Shown here in pieces: positions 10,023-23,683 of a stretch of DNA of 64,000 nucleotides. The stretch's first letter is position 1, and each line of letters begins with the position of its first letter. Origin of the DNA: Sepiola atlantica (taxonomy: Eukaryota; Mollusca; Cephalopoda; Sepiida; Sepiolidae); contig OY744519.1 in NCBI GenBank assembly GCA_963556195.1, positions 29,664,397-29,728,396 of the forward strand, given 5' to 3'. Made by a program: the position numbers and the translations under genes. The notes beneath the pieces were generated by a model, which did no database searches, was not told where the DNA came from, and worked only from the letters and a program-made list of their open reading frames with translations.

Positions 10023-10629
10023 CAGGGGCGGGCAACCTCCGGCCCGCGGACCACATCGGGCCCGCAAACATTTAGCGTCCGGCCCGCCAACCTGCTATGC
10101 TTTATTATTGCAATCCGGCCCGCGGACCTCCCAGTAAATCTCATATCATTTTGTGACATAGACGTAAAAGTAGGTTTCAATTAAGATTTACAGTGGGATA
10201 AAAATGTATGAATAGCAGCAAGCGATGATGCATGTGTATTTCATTTTTCTTTAACTATTACTTTCAAATCCTTGGCCTGAGATAAAAATAGAAAAAGAGA
10301 ATGAGAGAGACAAAGAAGAAACGAGAGACAAGGAAAGGACATGAAACAGAGAACCTATGTCAAAACGAATGCTGGAATAACTTGCTACTTCCCCCGTCAT
10401 TATTTTTTATGGTTCCAAAATGGCTCTTCGTCGGCGCCTTTTATAACATCACATACAGAAGTCTCTTGAGAAAAAATATCAGATTTGTAGAATGTTCAAT
10501 GCAATTTTTGTACAATTTATTCATGTAAACAAAATATAGTAATTCTGAGATTTCGTTTTTCATTCCGGCCCGCAATCTCCTTCCAAAAGTCTCATCTGGC
10601 CCTCACTCTGAAAAGGTTGCCCGCCCCTG
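10023..10629. mobile_element. hAT-type MITE with 8-bp target duplication
   Basis: Terminal inverted repeats CAGGGGCGGGCAACCT (10023) and AGGTTGCCCGCCCCTG (ending 10629) match perfectly over 16 bp. The flanking octamers CTATAGAT (10015-10022) and CTATGGAT (10630-10637) differ at one base, fitting an old 8-bp hAT duplication. Subterminal GGCCCGC repeats occur near both ends. It is 607 bp with no transposase. Confidence 0.85.
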
Positions 10630-10710
10630 CTATGGATATTCAGGCAGTCAACCCTGAATTAGCCCATACGTTTTTGTTTTGTTTACATGGTCAATGCAAT
10701 AATCTTTATA

Positions 10711-10897
10711 CAGTATTTTTTTAGTATTTTAAAGTGTTTTAGGGGACATAATATAAACACACCCTCCTATTTGGAAATTAAAATATTTCAGATTTGCATT
10801 CCCTGAATTTAAATTTCTTCATTAAGACTCCTTAAGCTTTGTAACGATGTAAGCGTTTCATTTGTAACCCGTTCAATTTTTTGCAGACCTGTGCATG
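10711..10897 (+). repeat. Direct repeat, putative right LTR
   Basis: Second copy of the segment at 6935-7119, about 85-90 percent alike by eye. It lies after the remnant of the Ty3-type element and about 10 bp before the satellite array. Confidence 0.5.
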
Positions 10898-10905
10898 CAT
10901 GTCCA

Positions 10906-13900
10906 TTAAAGAAAAGTCTAACAATTCAACTCTTCTATCAAACTTAACCATTGAAACTTTATTCCTCCAGATAATAATCTAAACACTCAGCTCTTTTTTA
11001 AACACCCATTGAAATCTTATTCTGAAAAAAAATAATAATCTAACCACCCATCTCGTGTATTAAACTTAACCATTGAAACCTTATTCCTCCAGATAATAAT
11101 CTAATCATTCGGATCTTTTTGTTTGAAACAACCATTGAAACCTTATTCTCAAAAAAAAAATCATCTAAGCACCCATTTCTTTTATTAAACTTAACCATTG
11201 AAACCTTATTCCTCCAGATAATGATTTAAGCACTCAGCTCTTTTTTAAAACAACCATTTAAACCTTATTCTGAAAAAAATAATCATCTAAGCACCCATCT
11301 CTTTTATCAAACTTAACCATTGAAACCTTATTCCTCCAGATAATAATTTAAGCACTCAGCTCTTTTTTAAAACAACCATTGAAACCTTATTCTGAAAAAA
11401 ATAATCATCTAAGCACCCATCTCTTTTATCAAACTTAACCATTGAAACCTTATTCCTCCAGATAATAATTTAAGCACTCAGCTCTTTTTTAAAACAACCA
11501 TTGAAACCTTATTCTGAAAATAATAATCATCTAAGCACCCATCTCTTTTATCAAACTTAACCATTGAAACCTTATTCCTCCAGATAATAATTTAAGCACT
11601 CAGCTCTTTTTTAAAACAACCATTGAAACCTTATTCTGAAAAAAATAATCATCTAAGCACCCATCTCTTTTATCAAACTTAACCATTGAAACCTTATTCC
11701 TCCAGATAATAATTTAAGCACTCAGCTCTTTTTTAAAACAACCATTGAAACCTTATTCTGAAAAAAATAATCATCTAAGCACCCATCTCTTTTATCAAAC
11801 TTAACCATTGAAACCTTATTCCTCCAGATAATAATTTAAGCACTCAGCTCTTTTTTAAAACAACCATTGAAACCTTATTCTGAAAAAAATAATCATCTAA
11901 GCACCCATCTCTTTTATCAAACTTAACCATTGAAACCTTATTCCTCCAGATAATAATTTAAGCACTCAGCTCTTTTTTAAAACAACCATTTAAACCTTAT
12001 TCTGAAAAAAATAATCATCTAAGCACCCATCTCTTTTATCAAACTTAACCATTGAAACCTTATTCCTCCAGATAATAATTTAAGCACTCAGCTCTTTTTT
12101 TAAACAACCATTGAAACCTTATTCTGAAAAAAATAATCATCTAAGCACCCATCTCTTTTATCAAACTTAACCATTGAAACCTTATTCCTCCAGATAATAA
12201 TTTAAGCACTCAGCTCTTTTTTAAAACAACCATTGAAACCTTATTCTGAAAATAATAATCATCTAAGCACCCATCTCTTTTATCAAACTTAACCATTGAA
12301 ACCTTATTCCTCCAGATAATAATTTAAGCACTCAGCTCTTTTTTAAAACAACCATTGAAACCTTATTCTGAAAAAAATAATCATCTAAGCACCCATCTCT
12401 TTTATCAAACTTAACCATTGAAACCTTATTCCTCCAGATAATAATTTAAGCACTCAGCTCTTTTTTAAAACAACCATTGAAACCTTATTCTCAAAAAAAT
12501 AATCATCTAAACACCCATCTCTTTTATCAAACTTAACCATTGAAACCTTATTCCTCCAGATAATAATTTAAGCACTCAGCTCTTTTTTAAAACAACCATT
12601 GAAACCTTATTCTGAAAAAAATAATCATCTAAGCACCCATCTCATTTATCAAACTTAACCATTGAAACCTTATTCCTCCAGATAATAATTTAAGCACTCA
12701 GCTCTTTTTTAAAACAACCATTGAAACCTTATTCTGAAAAAAATAATCATCTAAGCACCCATCTCTTTTATCAAACTTAACCATTGAAACCTTATTCCTC
12801 CAGATAATAATTTAAGCACTCAGCTCTTTTTTAAAACAACCATTGAAACCTTATTCTGAAAAAAATAATCATCTAAGCACCCATCTCTTTTATCAAACTT
12901 AACCATTGAAACCTTATTCTGAAAATAATAATCATCTAAGCACCCATCTCTTTTATCAAACTTTACCATTGAAACCTTATTCCTCCAGATAATAATTTAA
13001 GCACTCAGCTCTTTTTTAAAACAACCATTGAAACCTTATTCTGAAAATAATAATCATCTAAGCACCCATCTCTTTTATCAAACTTAACCATTGAAACCTT
13101 ATTCCTCCAGATAATAATTTAAGCACTCAGCTCTTTTTTAAAACAACCATTGAAACCTTATTCTGAAAAAAATAATCATCTAAGCACCCATCTCTTTTAT
13201 CAAACTTAACCATTGAAACCTTATTCCTCCAGATAATAATTTAAGCACTCAGCTCTTTTTTAAAACAACCATTGAAACCTTATTCTGAAAAAAATAATCA
13301 TCTAAGCACCCATCTCTTTTATCAAACTTAACCATTGAAACCTTATTCCTCCAGATAATAATTTAAGCACTCAGCTCTTTTTTAAAACAACCATTGAAAC
13401 CTTATTCTGAAAAAAATAATCATCTAAGCACCCATCTCTTTTATCAAACTTAACCATTGAAACCTTATTCCTCCAGATAATAATTTAAGCACTCAGCTCT
13501 TTTTTAAAACAACCATTGAAACCTTATTCTGAAAAAAATAATCATCTAAGCACCCATCTCTTTTATCAAACTTAACCATTGAAACCTTATTCCTCCAGAT
13601 AATAATTTAAGCACTCAGCTCTTTTTTAAAACAACCATTGAAACCTTATTCTGAAAAAAATAATCATCTAAGCACCCATCTCTTTTATCAAACTTAACCA
13701 TTGAAACCTTATTCCTCCAGATAATAATTTAAGCACTCAGCTCTTTTTTAAAACAACCATTGAAACCTTATTCTGAAAAAAATAATCATCTAAGCACCCA
13801 TCTCTTTTATCAAACTTAACCATTGAAACCTTATTCCTCCAGATAATAATTTCAGCACTCAGCTCTTTTTTAAAACAACCATTGAAACCTTATTCTGAAA

Positions 13901-16900
13901 AAAATAATCATCTAAGCACCCATCTCTTCTACTAAACTTAACCATTGAAACCTTATTCCTCCAGATAATAATTTAAGCACTCAGCTCTTTTTTAAAACAA
14001 CCATTGAAACCTTATTCTGAAAAAAATAATCATCTAAGCACCCATCTCTTTTATCAAACTTAACCATTGAAACCTTATTCCTCCAGATAATAATTTAAGC
14101 ACTCAGCTCTTTTTTAAAACAACCATTGAAACCTTATTCTGAAAAAAATAATCATCTAAGAACCCATCTCTTTTATCAAACTTAACCATTGAAACCTTAT
14201 TCTGAAAATAATAATCATCTAAGCACCCATCTCTTTTATCAAACTTTACCATTGAAACCTTATTCCTCCAGATAATAATTTAAGCACTCAGCTCTTTTTT
14301 TAAACAACCATTGAAACCTTATTCTCAAAATAATAATCATCTAAGCACCCATCTCTTTTATCAAACTTAACCATTGAAACCTTGTTCCTCCAGATAATAA
14401 TTTAAGCACTCAGCTCTTTTTTAAAACAACCATTGAAACCTTATTCTGAAAAAAATAATCATCTAAGCACCCATCTCTTCTACTAAACTTAACCATTGAA
14501 ACCTTATTCCTCCAGATAATAATTTAAGCACTCAGCTCTTTTTTAAAACAACCATTGAAACCTTATTCTGAAAAAAATAATCATCTAAGCACCCATCTCT
14601 TTTATCAAACTTAACCATTGAAACCTTATTCCTCCAGATAATAATTTAAGCACTCAGCTCTTTTTAAAAACAACCATTGAAACCTTATTCTGAAAATAAT
14701 AATCATCTAAGCACCCATCTCTTTTATCAAACTTAAACATTGAAACCTTATTCCTCCAGATAATAATTTAAGCACTCAGCTCTTTTTTAAAACAACCATT
14801 GAAACCTTATTCTGAAAAAAATAATCATCTAAGCACCCATCTCTTTTATCAAACTTAACCATTGAAACCTTATTCCTCCAGATAATAATTTAAGCACTCA
14901 GCTCTTTTTTAAAACAACCATTGAAACCTTATTCTGAAAAAAATAATCATCTAAGCACCCATCTCTTTTATCAAACTTAACCATTGAAACCTTATTCCTC
15001 CAGATAATAATTTAAGCACTCAGCTCTTTTTTAAAACAACCATTGAAACCTTATTCTGAAAAAAATAATCATCTAAGCACCCATCTCTTTTATCAAACTT
15101 AACCATTGAAACCTTATTCCTCCAGATAATAATTTCAGCACTCAGCTCTTTTTTAAAACAACCATTGAAACCTTATTCTGAAAAAAATAATCATCTAAGC
15201 ACCTATCTCTTTTATCAAACTTAACCATTGAAACCTTATTCCTCCAGATAATAATTTAAGCACTCAGCTCTTTTTTAAAACAACCATTGAAACCTTATTC
15301 TGAAAAAAATAATCATCTAAGCACCCATCTCTTTTATCAAACTTAACCATTGAAACCTTATTCTGAAAATAATAATCATCTAAGCACCCATCTCTTTTAT
15401 CAAACTTAACCATTGAAACCTTATTCCTCCAGATAATAATTTAAGCACTCAGCTCTTTTTTAAAACAACCATTGAAACCTTATTCTGAAAAAAATAATCA
15501 TCTAAGCACCCATCTCTTTTATCAAACTTAACCATTGAAACCTTATTCCTCCAGATAATAATTTAAGCACTCAGCTCTTTTTTAAAACAACCATTGAAAC
15601 CTTATTCTGAAAAAAATAATCATCTAAGCACCCATCTCTTTTATCAAACTTAACCATTGAAACCTTATTCCTCCAGATAATAATTTAAGCACTCAGCTCT
15701 TTTTTAAAACAACCATTGAAACCTTATTCTGAAAATAATAATCATCTAAGCACCCATCTCTTTTATCAAACTTAACCATTGAAACCTTATTCCTCCAGAT
15801 AATAATTTAAGCACTCAGCTCTTTTTTAAAACAACCATTGAAACCTTATTCTGAAAAAAATAATCATCTAAGCACCCATCTCTTTTATCAAACTTAACCA
15901 TTGAAACCTTATTCCTCCAGATAATAATTTAAGCACTCAGCTCTTTTTTAAAACAACCATTGAAACCTTATTCTGAAAATAATAATCATCTAAGCACCCA
16001 TCTCTTTTATCAAACTTAACCATTGAAACCTTATTCCTCCAGATAATAATTTAAGCACTCAGCTCTTTTTTAAAACAACCATTGAAACCTTATTCTGAAA
16101 AAAATAATCATCTAAGCACCCATCTCTTTTATCAAACTTAACCATTGAAACCTTATTCCTCCAGATAATAATTTAAGCACTCGGCTCTTTTTTAAAACAA
16201 CCATTGAAACCTTATTCTCAAAATAATAATAATCTATGCACCCATCTCTTTTATCAAACTAAACCATTGAAACCTTATTCCTCCAGATAATAATTTAAGC
16301 ACTCAGCTCTTTTTTAAAACAACCATTGAAACCTTATTCTCAAAATAATAATCATCTAAGCACCCATCTCTTTTATCAAACTTAAACATTGAAACCTTAT
16401 TCCTCCAGATAATAATTTAAGCACTCAGCTCTTTTTTAAAACAACCATTGAAACCTTATTCTGAAAAAAATAATCATCTAAGCACCCATCTCTTTTATCA
16501 AACTTAACCATTGAAACCTTATTCCTCCAGATAATAATTTAAGCACTCAGCTCTTTTTTAAAACAACCATTGAAACCTTATTCTGAAAAAAATAATCATC
16601 TAAGCACCCATCTCTTTTATCAAACTTAACCATTGAAACCTTATTCCTCCAGATAATAATTTAAGCACTCAGCTCTTTTTTAAAACAACCATTGAAACCT
16701 TATTCTGAAAAAAATAATCATCTAAGCACCCATCTCTTTTATCAAACTTAACCATTGAAACCTTATTCCTCCAGATAATAATTTAAGCACTCAGCTCTTT
16801 TTTAAAACAACCATTGAAACCTTATTCTGAAAAAAATAATCATCTAAGCACCTATCTCTTTTATCAAACTTAACCATTGAAACCTTATTCCTCCAGATAA

Positions 16901-19900
16901 TAATTTAAGCACTCAGCTCTTTTTTAAAACAACCATTGAAACCTTATTCTGAAAAAAATAATCATCTAAGCACCCATCTCTTTTATCAAACTTAACCATT
17001 GAAACCTTATTCTGAAAATAATAATCATCTAAGCACCCATCTCTTTTATCAAACTTAATCATTGAAACCTTATTCCTCCAGATAATAATTTAAGCACTCA
17101 GCTCTTTTTTAAAACAACCATTGAAACCTTATTCTGAAAAAAATAATCATCTAAGCACCTATCTCTTTTATCAAACTTAACCATTGAAACCTTATTCCTC
17201 CAGATAATAATTTAAGCACTCAGCTCTTTTTTAAAACAACCATTGAAACCTTATTCTGAAAAAAATAATCATCTAAGCACCCATCTCTTTTATCAAACTT
17301 AACCATTGAAACCTTATTCTGAAAATAATAATCATCTAAGCACCCATCTCTTTTATCAAACTTAACCATTGAAACCTTATTCCTCCAGATAATAATTTAA
17401 GCACTCAGCTCTTTTTTAAAACAACCATTGAAACCTTATTCTGAAAAAAATAATCATCTAAGCACCCATCTCTTTTATCAAACTTAACCATTGAAACCTT
17501 ATTCCTCCAGATAATAATTTAAGCACTCAGCTCTTTTTTAAAACAACCATTGAAACCTTATTCTGAAAATAATAATCATCTAAGCACCCATCTCTTTTAT
17601 CAAACTTAACCATTGAAACCTTATTCCTCCAGATAATAATTTAAGCACTCAGCTCTTTTTTAAAACAACCATTGAAACCTTATTCTGAAAAAAATAATCA
17701 TCTAAGCACCCATCTCTTTTATCAAACTTAACCATTGAAACCTTATTCCTCCAGATAATAATTTAAGCACTCGGCTCTTTTTTAAAACAACCATTGAAAC
17801 CTTATTCTCAAAATAATAATAATCTATGCACCCATCTCTTTTATCAAACTAAACCATTGAAACCTTATTCCTCCAGATAATAATTTAAGCACTCAGCTCT
17901 TTTTTAAAACAACCATTGAAACCTTATTCTCAAAATAATAATCATCTAAGCACCCATCTCTTTTATCAAACTTAAACATTGAAACCTTATTCCTCCAGAT
18001 AATAATTTAAGCACTCAGCTCTTTTTTAAAACAACCATTGAAACCTTATTCTGAAAAAAATAATCATCTAAGCACCCATCTCTTTTATCAAACTTAACCA
18101 TTGAAACCTTATTCCTCCAGATAATAATTTAAGCACTCAGCTCTTTTTTAAAACAACCATTGAAACCTTATTCTGAAAAAAATAATCATCTAAGCACCCA
18201 TCTCTTTTATCAAACTTAACCATTGAAACCTTATTCCTCCAGATAATAATTTAAGCACTCAGCTCTTTTTTAAAACAACCATTGAAACCTTATTCTGAAA
18301 AAAATAATCATCTAAGCACCCATCTCTTTTATCAAACTTAACCATTGAAACCTTATTCCTCCAGATAATAATTTAAGCACTCAGCTCTTTTTTAAAACAA
18401 CCATTGAAACCTTATTCTGAAAAAAATAATCATCTAAGCACCTATCTCTTTTATCAAACTTAACCATTGAAACCTTATTCCTCCAGATAATAATTTAAGC
18501 ACTCAGCTCTTTTTTAAAACAACCATTGAAACCTTATTCTGAAAAAAATAATCATCTAAGCACCCATCTCTTTTATCAAACTTAACCATTGAAACCTTAT
18601 TCTGAAAATAATAATCATCTAAGCACCCATCTCTTTTATCAAACTTAATCATTGAAACCTTATTCCTCCAGATAATAATTTAAGCACTCAGCTCTTTTTT
18701 AAAACAACCATTGAAACCTTATTCTGAAAAAAATAATCATCTAAGCACCTATCTCTTTTATCAAACTTAACCATTGAAACCTTATTCCTCCAGATAATAA
18801 TTTAAGCACTCAGCTCTTTTTTAAAACAACCATTGAAACCTTATTCTGAAAAAAATAATCATCTAAGCACCCATCTCTTTTATCAAACTTAACCATTGAA
18901 ACCTTATTCTGAAAATAATAATCATCTAAGCACCCATCTCTTTTATCAAACTTAATCATTGAAACCTTATTCCTCCAGATAATAATTTAAGCACTCAGCT
19001 CTTTTTTAAAACAACCATTGAAACCTTATTCTGAAAAAAATAATCATCTAAGCACCCATCTCTTTTATCAAACTTAACCATTGAAACCTTATTCCTCCAG
19101 ATAATAATTTAAGCACTCAGCTCTGTTTTAAAACAACCATTGAAACCTTATTCTGAAAAAAATAATCATCTAAGCACCCATCTCTTTTATCAAACTTAAC
19201 CATTGAAACCTTATTCCTCCAGATAATAATTTAAGCACTCAGCTCTTTTTTAAAACAACCATTGAAACCTTATTCTGAAAATAATAATCATCTAAGCACC
19301 CATCTCTTTTATCAAACTTAACCATTGAAACCTTATTCCTCCAGATAATAATTTAAGCACTCAGCTCTTTTTTAAAACAACCATTGAAACCTTATTCTGA
19401 AAAAAATAATCATCTAAGCACCCATCTCTTTTATCAAACTTAACCATTGAAACCTTATTCCTCCAGATAATAATTTAAGCACTCAGCTCTTTTTTAAAAC
19501 AACCATTGAAACCTTATTCTGAAAATAATAATCATCTAAGCACCCATCTCTTTTATCAAACTTAACCATTGAAACCTTATTCCTCCAGATAATAATTTAA
19601 GCACTCAGCTCTTTTTTAAAACAACCATTGAAACCTTATTCTCAAAATAATAATAATCTATGCACCCATCTCTTTTATCAAACTAAACCATTGAAACCTT
19701 ATTCCTCCAGATAATAATTTAAGCACTCAGCTCTTTTTTAAAACAACCATTGAAACCTTATTCTCAAAATAATAATCATCTAAGCACCCATCTCTTTTAT
19801 CAAACTTAAACATTGAAACCTTATTCCTCCAGATAATAATTTAAGCACTCAGCTCTTTTTTAAAACAACCATTGAAACCTTATTCTGAAAAAAATAATCA

Positions 19901-22081
19901 TCTAAGCACCCATCTCTTTTATCAAACTTAACCATTGAAACCTTATTCCTCCAGATAATAATTTAAGCACTCCGCTCTTTTTTAAAACAACCATTGAAAC
20001 CTTATTCTGAAAAAAATAATCATCTAAGCACCTATCTCTTTTATCAAACTTAACCATTGAAACCTTATTCCTCCAGATAATAATTTAAGCACTCAGCTCT
20101 TTTTTAAAACAACCATTGAAACCTTATTCTGAAAAAAATAATCATCTAAGCACCCATCTCTTTTATCAAACTTAACCATTGAAACCTTATTCTGAAAATA
20201 ATAATCATCTAAGCACCCATCTCTTTTATCAAACTTAATCATTGAAACCTTATTCCTCCAGATAATAATTTAAGCACTCAGCTCTTTTTTAAAACAACCA
20301 TTGAAACCTTATTCTGAAAAAAATAATCATCTAAGCACCCATCTCTTTTATCAAACTTAACCATTGAAACCTTATTCCTCCAGATAATAATTTAAGCACT
20401 CAGCTCTTTTTTAAAACAACCATTGAAACCTTATTCTGAAAAAAATAATCATCTAAGCACCCATCTCTTTTATCAAACTTAACCATTGAAACCTTATTCC
20501 TCCAGATAATAATTTAAGCACTCAGCTCTTTTTTAAAACAACCATTGAAACCTTATTCTGAAAATAATAATCATCTAAGCACCCATCTCTTTTATCAAAC
20601 TTAACCATTGAAACCTTATTCCTCCAGATAATAATTTAAGCACTCAGCTCTTTTTTAAAACAACCATTGAAACCTTATTCTGAAAAAAATAATCATCTAA
20701 GCACCCATCTCTTTTATCAAACTTAACCATTGAAACCTTATTCCTCCAGATAATAATTTAAGCACTCAGCTCTTTTTTAAAACAACCATTGAAACCTTAT
20801 TCTCAAAATAATAATCATCTATGCACCCATCTCTTTTATCAAACTAAACCATTGAAACCTTATTCCTCCAGATAATAATTTAAGCACTCAGCTCTTTTTT
20901 AAAACAACCATTGAAACCTTATTCTCAAAATAATAATCATCTAAGCACCCATCTCTTTTATCAAACTTAACCATTGAAACCTTATTCCTCCAGATAATAA
21001 TTTAAGCACTCAGCTCTTTTTTAAAACAACCATTGAAACCTTATTCTCAAAATAATAATCATCTATGCACCCATCTCTTTTATCAAACTAAACCATTGAA
21101 ACCTTATTCCTCCAGATAATAATTTAAGCACTCAGCTCTTTTTTAAAACAACCATTGAAATTTATTCTGGAAAAAATAATCATCTAAGCACCCATCTCTT
21201 TTATCAAACTTAACCATTGAAACCTTATTCCTCCAGATAATAATTTAAGCACTCAGCTCTTTTTTAAAACAACCATTGAAACCTTATTCTCAAAATAATA
21301 ATCATCTATGCACCCATCTCTTTTATCAAACTAAACCATTGAAACCTTATTCCTCCAGATAATAATTTAAACACTCAGCTCTTTTTTAAAACAACCATTG
21401 AAACCTTATTCTCAAAATAATAATCATCTAAGCACCCATCTCTTTTATCAAACTTAACCATTGAAACCTTATTCCTCCAGATAATAATTTAAGCACTCAG
21501 CTCTTTTTTAAAACAACCATTGAAACCTTATTCTCAAAATAATAATCATCTATGCACCCATCTCTTTTATCAAACTAAACCATTGAAACCTTATTCCTCC
21601 AGATAATAATTTAAGCACTCAGCTCTTTTTTAAAACAACCATTGAAACCTTATTCTCAAAATAATAATCATCTATGCACCCATCTCTTTTATCAAACTAA
21701 ACCATTGAAACCTTATTCCTCCAGATAATAATTTAAGCACTCAGCTCTTTTTTAAAACAACCATTGAAACCTTATTCTCAAAATAATAATCATCTAAGCA
21801 CCCATCTCTTTTATCAAACTAAACCATTGAAACCTTATTACTCCAGATAATAATTTAAGCACTCAGCTCTTTTTTAAAACAACCATTGAAACCTTATTCT
21901 GGAAAAAATAATCATCTAAGCACCCATCTCTTTTATCAAACTTAACCATTGAAACCTTATTCTCAAAATAATAATCATCTATGCACTCATATCTTTTATC
22001 AAACTTAACCATTGAAACCTTATTCCTCTAGATAATAATTTAAGCACTCGGCTCTTTTTTTTAAAAACAACCATTGAAACC
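10906..22081. repeat. 11-kb satellite array, 122-bp A/B dimer
   Basis: The unit is 122 bp (measured from successive AATCATCT positions: 11281, 11403, 11525, 11647, 11769). It consists of two half-units that share ACCATTGAAACCTTATTC: half A (59 bp, with CTCCAGATAATAATTTAAGC) and half B (63 bp, with ATAATCATCTAAGCACCC). About 90 dimers are present. Occasional extra B halves (near 12907, 14190, 15350, 17000, 17310, 18590, 18900, 20180) break the alternation. Most units are nearly identical; the first few (10906-11200) and the last few are divergent, as usual at array edges. There is no coding capacity and no promoter is visible. Confidence 0.97.
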
Positions 22082-22396
22082 ATATTCCTCCTACCACTTT
22101 CTCTGAATTCATCCAACCTCATCTCAAACTGATCCACGTTATTGCTGTTCGTAATCCGATCTGGCAACTTATTCTAAAAACATATCACTCTGTAGGTAAA
22201 AAAACTTAACCGGTTAACAGATCTAGTTTTTGAAAACTGCCTTGACAATAACCTTCCAGATCTCAGAGAAATACTAAAAAAATGCCCACCATAGTTAGAA
22301 ATGCCATTAATTATCTTGAAAGTCCTAATCATATCACCTCTTCATTCTTCTCTCCAGCAAAGTAGTCAATCCCAATTAGTCCAATCTCTCCCTGTA
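22082..22396 (-). pseudogene. LINE RT C-terminal fragment inside the satellite
   Basis: On the minus strand, joining frames with stops, one reads YRERLD, LGLTTLLERRMKR, DMIRTFKIINGI, TRSVNRLSFFTYRV, NKLPDRITNSNNVDQFEMRL. This is the C-terminal tail of a CR1/RTE-like non-LTR polymerase (the NxLPxxV and FKxRLD-type end). It has several stops and at least one frameshift. Going downstream on the minus strand it runs directly into satellite units, and satellite-like units also lie upstream, at 22397-22690. Confidence 0.75.
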
Positions 22397-22690
22397 ACTG
22401 CATTGAAACCTTATTCTGAAAAAATAATAATCACCCATCTCTATTATTAAACTTGACCATTGAAACCTTATTTCTCCAGATAATAATCACAGTACTAGGC
22501 TCTTTTTTTAAACAACCATTGAAACATTATTCTCATAAAATAATAATTTAAGCCCTCAGCTCTTTTAATAAACTTAAGTATTGAACTCTTAATCCACCAG
22601 AATATAATCAAACCACTCAGCTCTTTTATTAAACTTAACGATTAAAACCTCCGCCCTCCAAGATAATAATCTAAACACTGAGTTCTCTGA
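22397..22690. repeat. Degenerate satellite units
   Basis: Four to five diverged half-units of the 122-bp satellite (ATTGAAACCTTATT, ACTCAGCTCTTTTATTAAAC and similar) lie beyond the LINE fragment. Divergence is much higher than inside the main array. Confidence 0.85.
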
Positions 22691-23165
22691 ACAAGCCGAA
22701 CTACCATCAAAAGTATCTATTGTATCTTCCTCCTATAGATTCGTTTATATTCTTCCAATGTAGGTCAGTTTTTGATGTTTACACAAATGTGCTAACAACA
22801 AAAATCCGCAACGACTGTTGATGTAATTTAAATCAATAAGCAGTTATGACTTAAATTGTAGCCAGGAAACGATGGATAAATAAAATGTGTTTTCAGCCAA
22901 TAATCTGCAACAGTTTCACCCCTGCTTCTAAAATAAATAAAAAAATACAAACAAATAAGTATGAATAAATAAGTAAGTGGTTGGATGGTTGCCCACGGTT
23001 TCTTTTTGGAAGGATTTAAAAATATCTTTAGCCACATTATTTACACATTTCAAATTGTTTGATTTTTCCTATCTTAATTTTTGCCAGAATCTCATGGAAA
23101 CGTTTTGGATCTTGATCTACTTTTCATGGCTGGAAATTCTGGCAACTGAGGATAAGGACCTTCAA
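22691..23165. other. Unassigned DNA
   Basis: There is no recognised gene or repeat. Open frames of 69 and 78 codons on opposite strands overlap and have no family signature. Confidence 0.4.
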
Positions 23166-23290
23166 CCTGTTTACAGGATTTTATTTACCTCCTCTCCAGG
23201 AGGTTGGGCATAAGGTCAGGTGAGGTTTTGAAAAGCCAGCGCACTAGAAGTGCACTCTGGTCTACAAAAAATGCTTAAGCAGCCCTGTCA
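23166..23290 (-). mobile_element. U2-headed SINE family, 3' fragment (copy D)
   Basis: The plus strand shows TTTATTTACCTCCTCTCCAG, GGTTGGGCATAAGG, GAAAAGCCAGCGC and CAGCCCTGTCAG. All match the 3' half of the body and tail of copies A and B, with an internal deletion. The U2 head is not present. Confidence 0.75.
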
Positions 23291-23683
23291 GTTACTGCCG
23301 GACTGATTGTTGAGGACGTATCCTCGACTAGTATGAACAACACCTACTCGAGCTGAACTAGGGGTATTCAAGACAAATTTGACATTTTCTTCTTTCGAGA
23401 CAAATTTGATGCTTTCTTTCATGGTCGCAAACTTGAGCGCCTATCTCTCTCGCTAAGGTCCATATTGCCTTGCCTGGATCTTGCTGCACCTTTTTTTTTC
23501 AGCTTCTCGATGAATTTTGTTCTGCAGACAATCAAAACGCCTGCTATGATCCTTCCACATCTCCATCGTAATTCTATAGCTGACGTCTCACAGCCTTCAA
23601 GTTATTCAAGGAGCACTGAACTACGGCTAAGATTTCCGAATTTTTTAATCCAGAATGAATAATCATGATGTAGGTCACTCTCT
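23291..23683. other. Unassigned DNA
   Basis: I see nothing that I can assign to a family in this stretch. Confidence 0.4.

Noticed and set aside
10906..22081. CRISPR-like repeat array
   Set aside because: There are no unique spacers: both halves of the unit are repeated, and the context is eukaryotic.
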